This document shows, in pieces, positions 33,987 to 42,916 of a DNA stretch of 64,000 nucleotides (within the stretch, counting starts at the first letter, position 1; each line of letters starts with the position of its first letter). Position numbers and translations under genes: made by a program. The notes below the pieces were generated by a model. The model ran no database searches. It saw only the letters and a program-made list of their open reading frames with translations, and was not told the origin of the DNA. The stretch is from Gemmatimonadota bacterium (GTDB lineage Bacteria > Gemmatimonadota > Gemmatimonadetes > Gemmatimonadales > Gemmatimonadaceae): contig JAPLKU010000015.1 of assembly GCA_026387935.1 (NCBI GenBank), forward strand, positions 1 through 64,000, in the 5' to 3' direction.

Positions 33987-34873
33987 CACGCGGCCGATTT
34001 CTCCGGAATCGTGATTTGCAGCTGGGCGCCCGCGAAGGGTGCCAGGTTGTCGCGGCGCGGGACGTCGTCGTCCCACGGCGGTACGAGGGCGATTCTTGCC
34101 GTTCCGCTTCGCACGGAGAGCTTGCCGTCCCATCGATGCACATACCCCCGGATTCCCTTCAGGCCCTGACCGCGGCCCGGGTCTCCATAGCGGCTGACGC
34201 CATTGACGACGGCGGTTTCGAGCGCAAAGCCGTCGTCCCATCGGTCGGTCAATGGGCGGCGGGGGCTCGACTCCAGCGAACGGCGGAATCCAAGCCCGGC
34301 GTCGCACACTGCAATGACAACTGCATGACGACCGCCGAGCCGCTTCCGATACTGATAGACCTGGACCATCACCCAGCCGCCGCGACCGGCATGCTCGACA
34401 ATGTTCTGGCAGGCTTCTGAGAGGGCCATGGTAAAGCCCATCGTCGCGCGGGAGATGAGGTGCAGCCGGTTGGTGAGGATCTGTGTCGCCTTGTCCTTGA
34501 TCCGCTCAACCACGGTGTGCACGTCATCGCTCTTCACGACCGGTGTGATCTCAAGGAGCACATCGCTCTCGCTGGTGGATCGCGGGCGCGGGACCGAGCC
34601 CTGCACATCATAGACTTCTTCGGCGTAGCGGAAGAACCCCGCGCGCGCCCAGTAGGTGAGTTTGTCGGCGTCTTCGGGCGGGAGAAACGCCGGGCGCTCC
34701 GAACGCGTCTGCGCGAGCGTGAGGAGGGCGGTAAGTCCGTAGGGCGACGCGAACGTGCAGTGGCGCGCGTCGACAATCACCTTGGCGTCTGCCGGATGTG
34801 CCGCGAGTTGGTCGAGCACGAGCTCGAACGACAGGTCGTCCAGCGACGACGGCACAGTGATGACGGCAGTCAC
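33986..34873 (-). CDS. STAS + HATPase (anti-sigma-kinase-like) protein
   Basis: A 295-residue cytosolic protein. Residues 1-90 resemble a STAS domain ('KVIVDARHCTFASPYGLTAL'); residues ~120-290 are a GHKL ATPase with N box 'GFTMALSEACQNIVEHAG', G1 box 'VCDAGLGFRRS' and G2 box 'DPGRGQGLKGIRGYV'. No HisKA phospho-acceptor or sensor region is seen, as in RsbW-type serine kinases. The gene starts at ATG 34873 overlapping the sugar-kinase stop (ATGA) and its stop overlaps the next STAS-like gene. The joined STAS and kinase domains, normally separate proteins, suggest an internally regulated switch, which is inference. Confidence 0.75.
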   Translation of the reverse strand: MTAVITVPSSLDDLSFELVLDQLAAHPADAKVIVDARHCTFASPYGLTALLTLAQTRSERPAFLPPEDADKLTYWARAGFFRYAEEVYDVQGSVPRPRSTSESDVLLEITPVVKSDDVHTVVERIKDKATQILTNRLHLISRATMGFTMALSEACQNIVEHAGRGGWVMVQVYQYRKRLGGRHAVVIAVCDAGLGFRRSLESSPRRPLTDRWDDGFALETAVVNGVSRYGDPGRGQGLKGIRGYVHRWDGKLSVRSGTARIALVPPWDDDVPRRDNLAPFAGAQLQITIPEKSAA

Positions 34874-35865
34874 GTGGAACTCAGCTCTCCCCGGAGATAG
34901 TGTGCGAGGCCCGTGGCTCCGCGATGCTCAACATTTCGCGCCGCGGCCTGCATCGCCGTCTGTAACGCGTCAGTAATGATATCATCAGCAAGCAGTCGCG
35001 AGAAGAACGTCGCGCCCCAAACATCACCGCATCCGGTTGGGTCGCCCCCTTGCGCATCGCGCGTGGTTGCTGCAGGAACCAACGCCGTACGAACCGGTCC
35101 GGGACTTGCGCTCAGCGCATGGAGACGTCCGGAGTCCAGGTGCTGGAGCCGCGAGAAGGACGGCTGCGCGAAATACACGGCGCCGCGCGGCCCCAGCGTG
35201 ACGACGAGCGCGCTCACGCCGGAGGCCAGCGCTGTCGCAGAGAGGGCGAGCGGGTCGGCCGCCATCATCGACATCTCGTCTTCATTCACCTGAAGAAAAT
35301 CGACGCACCGGCACCACGCGGCCGCGTCCGGAACGGGCCGGAGCGTGCGCATGCCGTCTTCCTGCAGCGCGAGCGAGAGCGAATGGAGATCACAATAGAT
35401 AGGACCGCGGAACTGGCGACGAATCAACTGCATCGTCTCGAGGTCCAGTTCCCATCCGCTGATGAGATTCACGTACAGGGCGTCCAGGTCCTTCAGTAAT
35501 GGCGACAACCCGGCCCAGGTCCAGCCTGGCACGCCACCAGTCAGCACTTCGGTGCGCCGTTCGGCGTCCTTGTACACCAGCTCGACGCGATTGTTGGGGT
35601 ATGGCACCGCGATCGGCGCGGCATCTGGCGCCATACGCCGCAGCTGACGGAGAAAATCGTTGGCGCGCGCGGCAAGGTCCTCGCCGACCTTCACCAAGGG
35701 AACGAGTTCCCAGTCGTTCGGAAGCGCCGCGTCAAATGCGGAGAGCGCATAGGTGATGCCGCCCCACTCCTCAATCGGCGCGCGGCCCGGCACCTGCGAG
35801 TCGCGCCCGTGAATCCTGTCCCAGACGAACGTGCCGATCACACCGACGCGGCGGCGGCGCGTCAT
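34870..35865 (-). CDS. PfkB-family carbohydrate/nucleoside kinase
   Basis: A 331-residue ribokinase (PfkB) family protein: 'VGVIGTFVWDRIHG' and a di-Gly hinge 'EEWGGITYALSAFDAALP' at the front, a mid-domain 'FLQVNEDEMSMM', and the anion hole plus catalytic Asp in 'GGDPTGCGDVWGATFF'. It phosphorylates a sugar or similar alcohol using ATP in the cytosol; the substrate is unknown. It heads the chain of coupled genes to 31962, and repeat copy D lies immediately upstream, so its promoter must lie within or beyond the repeat. Confidence 0.82.
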   Translation of the reverse strand: MTRRRRVGVIGTFVWDRIHGRDSQVPGRAPIEEWGGITYALSAFDAALPNDWELVPLVKVGEDLAARANDFLRQLRRMAPDAAPIAVPYPNNRVELVYKDAERRTEVLTGGVPGWTWAGLSPLLKDLDALYVNLISGWELDLETMQLIRRQFRGPIYCDLHSLSLALQEDGMRTLRPVPDAAAWCRCVDFLQVNEDEMSMMAADPLALSATALASGVSALVVTLGPRGAVYFAQPSFSRLQHLDSGRLHALSASPGPVRTALVPAATTRDAQGGDPTGCGDVWGATFFSRLLADDIITDALQTAMQAAARNVEHRGATGLAHYLRGELSST

Positions 35866-35887
35866 AGGTTTGTCATCGCGCGCCTGG

Positions 35888-36186
35888 CCGCAGTTGCAAA
35901 ACCCATTTGAGAGGTCTCGGCGCTAACGCGTGGTGCGGACAAAGGCCGGAAGTACTGCCGGATGTTTTCGCGACAGAGCAGGGAAACGACAGCGCTTGGG
36001 GAACTACCACGACAGCGTGGGGCCGAACGGTCGTGGCGGTTCCCCCAAGTATTTGTAGTGGTCGCGCACTCGAAGCGTCCGTTCCATCCGGCAGTGGTCC
36101 GCACCCGCGATAGCGCCGAGACCTCGATCGATCGCGCCAGCCACCCAGCTCACGAAGGGTCTGGGCGGCCTCGAAACCACGTCCAG
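35888..36186. repeat. Dispersed inverted-repeat element, copy D
   Basis: About 300 bp filling the gap between the PfkB start and the ROK 3' end. Left core GGTCTCGGCGCTAACGCG at ~35914; inverted right core CGCGATAGCGCCGAGACC at ~36106; degenerate right terminus TCGAAACCACGTCCAG. The centre has GGGAACTACCACGACAGCGTG and, inverted-like, CGGTCGTGGCGGTTCCCCC, then AAGTATTTGTAGTGGTCGCGC. Shares long blocks with copy E. Confidence 0.72.
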
Positions 36187-36191
36187 GGCAC

Positions 36192-37175
36192 TCATGCGCC
36201 GGCCCGTTGCTCCGCGAGGAACATGGCGACCGCGCCGACGACTCCCGCCCGAGCGCCGAGATCGCCCGGTACGATGCGCGCCGCGTCTACCGCCGGCCGA
36301 AACGCGCGTTTTTTCACTTCGGCGCGCAGCGGCGCGAGGAGCAGTTCCCCGGCGTTGGTCACGCTCCCGGCCAGCACGACGACGTCTGGATTGAACAGGT
36401 TGAGCATGTTGGCGACGCCGGCGCCGAGATAGCGTGCCGTGTCGCGGACCACTTCCTTCGCGACATCATCGCCCCGTTGCGCGGCCTCGTAGACATGCTG
36501 GGCCGTGATCGCCGCGAGATCGCCGCCGGTGATGGTATGCAGCAGCGACTCGCCGTCCGCCTCCAGCGCCTCGCGCGCACGCTCGGCGATTGCCGGACCA
36601 GAGGCGTACGCCTCGAGACATCCATAGTTCCCGCACTTGCAGCGGCGGCCAGCGGTTTCAATCGTGGTATGCCCGATTTCACCGGCCACATCACTTGACC
36701 CGTGGTAGAGGCGGCCGCCAAAGATCAGCCCGCCACCGATGCCGGTACCGATCGTGAGTCCGACGACGTTGTTTGCGCCGCGCGCCGCGCCGATCCACCA
36801 CTCGCCGAGCGTTGCACAGTTGGCGTCGTTATCGAGAATCACGTTGAGTCTTGTGGCGGCGCTGAGCTGCTCTGCGAGCGGGTAGTCATGCCAGCCGAGG
36901 TTCGGCGCCACCACCACGACGCCGTCTGCGCGCCGTAGCGGCCCGGGCGCACCGATGCCGATGCCGAGGAAATCCGCGCGGGTGGCACCGGTTTCTGCGC
37001 ACGTCTGTGCGATAACCGTTTCGACGAGCTTGGCGATGCGCTCGACGATATGATCAGCACTGAGCTCGGCGCGTGTCAGCTGTGATTGGAACGCGAACTC
37101 ATGCGTTCCTTCGGCGTCCATCGCGCCGACCGCGAATTTGGTTCCGCCGAGGTCGACCCCAACGACGTATTTCAT
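36192..37175 (-). CDS. ROK family glucokinase-like sugar kinase
   Basis: A 327-residue ROK-family kinase. ATP motif 'VGVDLGGTKFAVG', sugar-site 'LDNDANCATLGEWW' and 'GLTIGTGIGGGLIFGG', and the zinc motif 'GHTTIETAGRRCKCGNYGC' followed by 'LEAYAS' (His plus three Cys). No winged-helix DNA-binding domain, so an enzyme not a repressor. ATG 37175 overlaps the heptosyltransferase stop as ATGA. It likely phosphorylates glucose or N-acetylated hexoses, possibly feeding LPS or wall precursors given its partner gene. Confidence 0.9.
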   Translation of the reverse strand: MKYVVGVDLGGTKFAVGAMDAEGTHEFAFQSQLTRAELSADHIVERIAKLVETVIAQTCAETGATRADFLGIGIGAPGPLRRADGVVVVAPNLGWHDYPLAEQLSAATRLNVILDNDANCATLGEWWIGAARGANNVVGLTIGTGIGGGLIFGGRLYHGSSDVAGEIGHTTIETAGRRCKCGNYGCLEAYASGPAIAERAREALEADGESLLHTITGGDLAAITAQHVYEAAQRGDDVAKEVVRDTARYLGAGVANMLNLFNPDVVVLAGSVTNAGELLLAPLRAEVKKRAFRPAVDAARIVPGDLGARAGVVGAVAMFLAEQRAGA

Positions 37176-38176
37176 GCGGTCAGCGCGAGGACCTGATCGA
37201 GCACCTGCTGCGCGTCGAGATCCTTCATGCACTTGAAGTGGCCGAGGGGACAGGTCTGCGGGCCGTGGCTGCTGCACGGGCGGCAGTTGAGCGTCATGAC
37301 TTCGGCAATCGCCCGGCGCGGCGCCAGCGGGCCAAAGCCGAACGCCGGGACCGTTGGCCCAAAAATGGCGACGGTCGGTGTGCCCATCGCACTCGCGAGG
37401 TGGAGCGGCGCGGAGTCATTCGTTACGAGCGCAGCGCAACGCCGGAGGAGTTCGGCCGATTCGAGCAATGACAACTTTCCCGTGGCGTCAACAATGCGCT
37501 CCACGCCGGCCGCGCTCGCGATCTCCTGTGCGAGTGGAGCGTCGCCGGCGCCGCCGACCGTTATCAGTCGATAGAGTGGCGCGAGCCGCGAGGCGAGGGC
37601 GGGGAAGTGCGGCCATCGTTTGGTGCCCCAGATGCTTCCTGGCGCGAGCGCAAGCAGCTTGGCGCCGTCACGCGGTACGTCGCGGAGCAGGCGATCAACC
37701 TTCTCACGCTCGCTGGCGCCGGGAAAGAGCTGCGGCCGCATCGCATCGGCCGTGAGCGCGGCGCTATTGCCGGCGGCCAACCGCCAGAGTCGCACCGCGT
37801 GGTGCTCGTCTTTTCTGTGCGCGATGCGTTCGGTGTAAAGCAGTCTGCCGGCGCTCGTGTCGAATCCCACGCGCCGGCCAATGCGCGCGGCGAATCCGAT
37901 CGCGGCGCTGCGTATGGATCCTTGGGCGAAATATGCGGCATCGTAGTTCGCGTTCCGCAGGCGTCCGATCAGGCTGACCATGCCCGCGATCCCCGATTCC
38001 GCTCCGTGCTTGTCATACGGAATGCGGGTGCGGACCGCGGGATGATTCGCGAGCAGCGCGGCCGCCGCCGGCGTGGTCACCACGTCCACCGGTCCGCGCG
38101 TCGCCAATTCAGCAAGCAGCGGCGTCGTGAGGATGACGTCGCCGAGGAACGAGGTCTGGATGACGAGGGAAGGCAG
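37172..38176 (-). CDS. LPS heptosyltransferase (GT9), apparent CTG start
   Basis: A 334-residue glycosyltransferase family 9 protein. The start-of-fold segment 'LVIQTSFLGDVILTTPLL', 'APGSIWGTKRWPHFPALASR' and 'LVTNDSAPLHLASAMGTPTV' followed by 'AIFGPT' are family hallmarks of ADP-heptose:LPS heptosyltransferases, which build the inner core on the cytoplasmic face. The conserved N-terminus lies upstream of the first TTG (38107). Between it and an in-frame TAA at 38191 there is no ATG, GTG or TTG, so CTG 38176 (MPSLVIQTSFLG) is the likely start. The stop overlaps the ROK gene. Confidence 0.85.
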   Translation of the reverse strand: MPSLVIQTSFLGDVILTTPLLAELATRGPVDVVTTPAAAALLANHPAVRTRIPYDKHGAESGIAGMVSLIGRLRNANYDAAYFAQGSIRSAAIGFAARIGRRVGFDTSAGRLLYTERIAHRKDEHHAVRLWRLAAGNSAALTADAMRPQLFPGASEREKVDRLLRDVPRDGAKLLALAPGSIWGTKRWPHFPALASRLAPLYRLITVGGAGDAPLAQEIASAAGVERIVDATGKLSLLESAELLRRCAALVTNDSAPLHLASAMGTPTVAIFGPTVPAFGFGPLAPRRAIAEVMTLNCRPCSSHGPQTCPLGHFKCMKDLDAQQVLDQVLALTA

Positions 38177-38219
38177 GGTCGTGGTGAGTTGTCGTTACCG
38201 GCTAGCGAGTCCTTCGTAC

Positions 38220-40016
38220 CTACTCAACCTGCAGCACCGCCAGGAATGCTTCCTGCGGAATTTCCACGCTTCCCACCTGCTTCATCCTCTTCTTTCCTTC
38301 CTTCTGCTTCTCAAGGAGCTTTCGCTTGCGCGTGATGTCACCGCCGTAGCACTTGGCGAGCACGTCTTTGCGGAGCGGCTTCACCGTCGTGCGGGCGATG
38401 ACCTTCATGCCGACGGTTGCCTGAATGGCCACCTCAAACATCTGCCGCGGGATGAGTTCCTTCAGCTTGTCCGCGATCTTGCGGCCCCAATCGTACGCCT
38501 TGTCCTGATGAATAATCACGCTGAAGGCGTCGATCGGGTCGCCGTTGATCAGCATGTCGAGTCGCACGAGGTCGCTGCGGCGGTCGCCGAGGATCTCGTA
38601 GTCGAGCGAGGCGTAGCCGCGCGAAATGGACTTCAGCTTGTCAAAGAAGTCGAGGATGATCTCGCCGAGCGGGAACTCCCACTCGAACTCGACGCGGGCC
38701 GTGTCGATGTAGTGCATCCCCTTGTACTCGCCACGGCGGTCGGTTCCGAGCGTCATGATCGGTCCGATGTATTCCGTGGGCGCCATGATGCGCGCCTTCA
38801 CATATGGCTCCTCGACGTAGTCGATGACGGACTGCGGCGGCATGAGCGCGGGATTCTCGACGAGCAGCAGCTCGCCGTCGGTCTTGTGCACGCGGTACTC
38901 GACGGTCGGCACCGTGGTGATGAGCGAGAGATCGAACTCCCGTTCAAGCCGCTCGCGCACGATTTCCATGTGGAGCAGGCCGAGGAATCCGCAGCGGAAT
39001 CCAAAGCCGAGCGCCGTCGACGTTTCGGGCTGGTAGTTCAGCGAGGCGTCGTTGAGCTGGAGTTTTTCGAGCGCATCGCGCAGGTCTTCGTACTGCTGTG
39101 TGTCCGTGGGATACAGTCCGGCAAAGACAAACGACTTCACCGCCTGATAGCCCGGCAGTGGGATCTTGGCGTTATTGTCAGCGTCAAACACGGTGTCGCC
39201 GGCACGCGTTTCGCGCACGGACTTCACGCTGGCGACGACGTAGCCGACTTCACCGGCCGTGAGCTCGTCTGTGGGGACCTGGCGAAGCTGATTGTAGCCG
39301 ACTTCGGCCACCTCATAGACGCTTTCGCCGGTGCCGAAGGTGATCTTCGTGCCCTTTCGGAGCGAGCCGTCCACCACGCGCAGGCTCGGAATGGCGCCGC
39401 GGTACTTGTCGTAATATGAGTCGTAGATGAGCGCGCGGAGCGGAGCCGTGGGGTCGCCGGTCGGCGGCGGAACCAGGGCCACGACCTTTTCGAGCAGCTC
39501 GGGGACGCCGAGTCCTTCCTTCGCACTGACGAGGAGGATGTCTTCAGGTTTACAGCCCAGGAGGCCGACGACCTCGGCGCGCCGTTTTTCGGGTTCGGCG
39601 CCCGGCAGGTCAATCTTGTTCAAAATCGGGATGATTTCGAGCCCTGCTTCCATGGCCAGGAAGAGGTTCGACAGGGTCTGCGCCTGAATGCCCTGCGACG
39701 CGTCCACCACGAGGATGGCGCCTTCGCATGCGGCCAGCGAGCGTGACACTTCGTACGTGAAGTCCACGTGCCCGGGCGTGTCGATCAGGTTCAGCTCATA
39801 GAGCTGCCCGTTCTTGGCCGTATAGCTCATGCGCACGGCATTGAGCTTGATCGTGATGCCCCGTTCGCGCTCCAAGTCGAGCGTATCGAGCACCTGCGCC
39901 TTCATTTCCCGCTTCTGAAGCATGCCCGTTGCTTCGATCAGGCGGTCCGCAAGCGTGGACTTGCCATGGTCGATATGGGCAACGATGCAGAAATTACGGA
40001 TATGGTCGAGCTGCAC
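38220..40016 (-). CDS. lepA: Elongation factor 4 (LepA)
   Basis: A 598-residue LepA/EF4, the translational GTPase thought to back-translocate stalled ribosomes or assist 30S biogenesis. G1 '[19 protein letters not shown]', G2/switch '[18 protein letters not shown]', G3 '[14 protein letters not shown]', G4 'NKIDLPGA', and the LepA-specific C-terminal domain including '[20 protein letters not shown]'. GTG 40016 ([20 protein letters not shown]) matches the usual start and length. Heads the leftward lepA-heptosyltransferase-ROK series. Confidence 0.96.
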   Translation of the reverse strand: MQLDHIRNFCIVAHIDHGKSTLADRLIEATGMLQKREMKAQVLDTLDLERERGITIKLNAVRMSYTAKNGQLYELNLIDTPGHVDFTYEVSRSLAACEGAILVVDASQGIQAQTLSNLFLAMEAGLEIIPILNKIDLPGAEPEKRRAEVVGLLGCKPEDILLVSAKEGLGVPELLEKVVALVPPPTGDPTAPLRALIYDSYYDKYRGAIPSLRVVDGSLRKGTKITFGTGESVYEVAEVGYNQLRQVPTDELTAGEVGYVVASVKSVRETRAGDTVFDADNNAKIPLPGYQAVKSFVFAGLYPTDTQQYEDLRDALEKLQLNDASLNYQPETSTALGFGFRCGFLGLLHMEIVRERLEREFDLSLITTVPTVEYRVHKTDGELLLVENPALMPPQSVIDYVEEPYVKARIMAPTEYIGPIMTLGTDRRGEYKGMHYIDTARVEFEWEFPLGEIILDFFDKLKSISRGYASLDYEILGDRRSDLVRLDMLINGDPIDAFSVIIHQDKAYDWGRKIADKLKELIPRQMFEVAIQATVGMKVIARTTVKPLRKDVLAKCYGGDITRKRKLLEKQKEGKKRMKQVGSVEIPQEAFLAVLQVE

Positions 40017-40151
40017 GAAACACGGGATTGGAAGGGCAAGCGCTAACGCGCTGGACGGGGGTGCCGCGGGCAATCGTTTAATAATAGTCGCGCGTACTAG
40101 AGAGACTGCTCCGTGCCGTGTGGCATTCCCGCGAGTACTTTTGACATCCCA

Positions 40152-41066
40152 ATGGCCGATCCGAACGTAAGCCGACCGGACCTGATGGACCCAGCCCTCG
40201 TTGCAGGGCTCGGTTCAGTAGAGCTTGTTGCCCGTCGCATTGTGGACGGATTCATGCAGGGGCTTCATCGCTCCCCCCGAAAAGGCTTTTCGGTGGAGTT
40301 TGGCGACCATCGCGCCTATCAGCCTGGCGAAGACCTGCGCTTCATTGACTGGAAGGTGCTCGCGCGCACCGATCGGTGGATGATGAAAATGAACGAGGAG
40401 GACACCAACCTCCGTGCGACGATCGTGCTCGACGTCAGTAAATCGATGGACTGGACCGGGTCGCCTGGCCGCCTCACGAAATCGGCCTACGCGGAGCGGC
40501 TGGCCGCCACCGTGGCGTTGCTCCTGCTTCGGCAGCGCGACTCCGTCGGATTGATCCGCTTCGACAGCGAAGTGCGCAGCGTGGTTCCGTCGCGCTCGCG
40601 AAGCATCCACTGGCATCGCATCGTTGGCGCGCTGGGGGAGCCGGGATCGGGACTGGCCAGCGACGCGCCGGGTGGACTCATCGCTGCGGCCTCGCTGGTG
40701 AAACGCGCCGGCATGGTGATCCTGATTTCGGATCTCCTGATGGAGCCACTCGAAGTTGCCGATGCCCTGAAGATTCTCGCCGGTGCGGGACATCACCTCA
40801 CGGTGCTGCACATCATGGATCCCGCCGAACGCGACCTTGGCGTGACGGCCATCGAAGCCGAGTTCAAGGATCCGGAATCCGGGCAGACGCTGGCCGCGAC
40901 GGTTGCTGAAGTGCGCGAGGCGTACAAGACCGCCGTTGTCGAAACGATCGACGAGTGGCGCGAGCACCTGAGCGGCGCCGCCGCGAGTCATGAGATTGTG
41001 CTCACCGACCAGCCTTTTGGCATGCCGCTGCGGCGTGCGTTCATGAACCGGCAGATCTTGCCATGA
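40152..41066 (+). CDS. DUF58 / von Willebrand-type protein
   Basis: A 304-residue DUF58 protein, the family that accompanies MoxR ATPases and Bat proteins. The DUF58 hallmark is '[20 protein letters not shown]', followed by '[18 protein letters not shown]' and a vWA-like MIDAS strand '[14 protein letters not shown]'. Cytosolic; role likely in assembling or controlling membrane or envelope machinery. ATG 40152 is used; the stop overlaps the next gene (ATGA). No MoxR gene is found adjacent. Confidence 0.88.
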   Translation: MADPNVSRPDLMDPALVAGLGSVELVARRIVDGFMQGLHRSPRKGFSVEFGDHRAYQPGEDLRFIDWKVLARTDRWMMKMNEEDTNLRATIVLDVSKSMDWTGSPGRLTKSAYAERLAATVALLLLRQRDSVGLIRFDSEVRSVVPSRSRSIHWHRIVGALGEPGSGLASDAPGGLIAAASLVKRAGMVILISDLLMEPLEVADALKILAGAGHHLTVLHIMDPAERDLGVTAIEAEFKDPESGQTLAATVAEVREAYKTAVVETIDEWREHLSGAAASHEIVLTDQPFGMPLRRAFMNRQILP

Positions 41067-42880
41067 GTTTCCTCTCCCCGCTCGCGCTCCTGCTCATGGG
41101 CGCGATTGCCGTGCCGCTCGTGCTCCACCTGCTGCGCCGAAAGACGGGCGAACCGGTGGAGTTTCCCGCGCTTCGCTATCTGCTTCGCGCGCAACGCGAG
41201 TTCTCGCGCACGCTGAAGCTGCGGAACCTGTTGTTGATGCTGATTCGCATTGCCATCTGCCTCGTGCTGGCGCTTGCTGCCGCGCGCCCGATTGGGCGGA
41301 TGATCGGCGGCGGTCACGCCCCAACCGGACTGGCGATCGTCCTCGACAACTCGCTTTCGACCTCGGTGGTCGTGAATGGCCAGCCGATCCTGGCGCGCCT
41401 CAAGGACGCCGCCAAGTCTGCGCTCGCGCGGGCCGCGAGCGGCGACCGTGCCTGGCTGGTGACCGCTGACGGCAAGGTTGTTGGCGGCGACATGAACGCC
41501 GTGCGTGATGCGGTAGATCGTACCGAAGGATTTGCCGGCGCCGGTGATCTGGTCGGCGCGGTGAAGCGCGCACTGCAGCTTGTTGAAGCGTCCGGAATTC
41601 CGGCGCATCAGGTGGCGATCTTCACCGACGCGCAGGCTTCGACCTGGACCGCGTCAACGGCACTCGCCGGCGTGAGTGCGACGATTTTTGCTCCGGCCAT
41701 TACTCCACCGCGGAACCGCGCGGTGGTGCGCGCGATTCCTGAGCCGCCGCACTGGACGCCGCGCGGAACGATTCGTGCGACGACGACCGCGAGCGACTCG
41801 GCCACGTTCCGCGTGATGCTTGGCGGCAAGGCGATTGCTCGCGGAACAGCAGCACCAGGCGCGGAAGTGTCCGTGCGATTGCAGCCCTCCGAGCGTGGCT
41901 GGGTGGCGGGCTCGGTTGAGCTCGAGCCCGACGAGCTCCGCGGCGACGACGTGCGCTGGTTTGCCGCCCACATCGGTGCGGCTCCGGCGGTCGTGGCCGA
42001 TCCAGGCGCCGGCGCTTTTGCGCGCACGGCCGTCGAAGCGCTCGTGCAGGAAGGGCGCGTCACGCGCGGCTCCGACGTGGTGATTGCTGGCGCTGAGGCG
42101 GCCCGGAAACCTGCCGTGCTGTTCGCGCCCAGCGATCCCGTGCAACTCGGCGCGGCCAATCGCGCGCTGCAACGCGCCGGAATTCCCTGGCGGTTTGGCC
42201 CCGTGCGCTCGGGCCCAGCTCCAGTGCGCGGTACTGGGCTCGATGGGGTGACGGCAACGAAGTGGTATGCGCTGGAGCAGGTGGCGGCGAGCGCGGAGAC
42301 GGTGTCGGATACACTGGCACGCGCCGGTGGCGATGCTTGGGCCGTTGCAGGCGACGGCTATGTACTGATCGCTTCGCCGCTCACGGCCGAAGCCACGGAC
42401 CTTCCACTGCGCGCGGTATGGGTGCCCTGGATTGGGGCGGCGATTTCAGACCGCCTCGGTGGTGAAGCCGGCGCGGTAACGGAAGTCGCACCGGCCGCGG
42501 TCGTGGCGCGCCCGTCCTGGTCGCGCGAACTCGAATGGCCCGATGGCAGCGTGCATGCGGTACCGGAAGCGCGGCTCCGAGCACCGAGTCGTGCCGGCGT
42601 CTACTTCTGGCGTCGCGGGGCGGCACGTGGCGGCGCGCTCGTCGTCAATCCCGAAATCGTCGAAAGCGACCTCACCCGCCTGACGCCAGCAGTGTTCGCC
42701 TCGCGTTTCTCGGGCGCTCCCGTAAGCGTGCTCGGCGACGCCACGCCGTTCATTGCAACGGTGTTTGCGGTGACTGGCCGGCGCGCGCTCGAAGGAAGTT
42801 TCCTCATCGTGGCGCTCCTCCTGCTTGGCGCCGAGGCCGCGGTGACCCGCGCCGTGCCTGAGAATAAGGACGCCGACTAG
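41063..42880 (+). CDS. BatA-like membrane protein with vWA region
   Basis: A 605-residue inner-membrane protein. It begins with the BatA N-terminal segment 'LSPLALLLMGAIAVPLVLHL' then 'LRRK', has a second helix ('LLLMLIRIAICLVLALAAA'), then a vWA-like start 'GLAIVLDNSLSTSVV', a ~450-residue periplasmic/cytosolic region, and a final TM helix ('SFLIVALLLLGAEAAV'). Probably works with the coupled DUF58 protein (4-bp overlap) in an aerotolerance-type or envelope complex; the MoxR ATPase is elsewhere. Confidence 0.82.
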   Translation: MSFLSPLALLLMGAIAVPLVLHLLRRKTGEPVEFPALRYLLRAQREFSRTLKLRNLLLMLIRIAICLVLALAAARPIGRMIGGGHAPTGLAIVLDNSLSTSVVVNGQPILARLKDAAKSALARAASGDRAWLVTADGKVVGGDMNAVRDAVDRTEGFAGAGDLVGAVKRALQLVEASGIPAHQVAIFTDAQASTWTASTALAGVSATIFAPAITPPRNRAVVRAIPEPPHWTPRGTIRATTTASDSATFRVMLGGKAIARGTAAPGAEVSVRLQPSERGWVAGSVELEPDELRGDDVRWFAAHIGAAPAVVADPGAGAFARTAVEALVQEGRVTRGSDVVIAGAEAARKPAVLFAPSDPVQLGAANRALQRAGIPWRFGPVRSGPAPVRGTGLDGVTATKWYALEQVAASAETVSDTLARAGGDAWAVAGDGYVLIASPLTAEATDLPLRAVWVPWIGAAISDRLGGEAGAVTEVAPAAVVARPSWSRELEWPDGSVHAVPEARLRAPSRAGVYFWRRGAARGGALVVNPEIVESDLTRLTPAVFASRFSGAPVSVLGDATPFIATVFAVTGRRALEGSFLIVALLLLGAEAAVTRAVPENKDAD

Positions 42881-42881
42881 T

Positions 42882-42916
42882 ATGGCGCTCTAGCATGGCG
42901 CTCTAGCATGGCGCTC
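42882..42916 (+). repeat. Three 13-bp tandem start sites before mfd (two 'MAL-stop' minicistrons)
   Basis: ATGGCGCTCTAGC occurs at 42882 and 42895, followed by ATGGCGCTCCCC at 42908, the true mfd start. The first two ATGs each read Met-Ala-Leu-stop; the third continues as Mfd. They lie 1 bp after the BatA-like stop. Confidence 0.85.

Noticed and set aside
13678-36186. Repeat cores as riboswitches or sRNAs
   Set aside because: Copies lie at gene 3' ends and in both orientations, without a consistent downstream gene or start; a transposable or structural element fits better.
42882-42907. mfd starting at the first ATG
   Set aside because: ATG 42882 and 42895 each meet TAG after three codons, so only 42908 can open the long frame.
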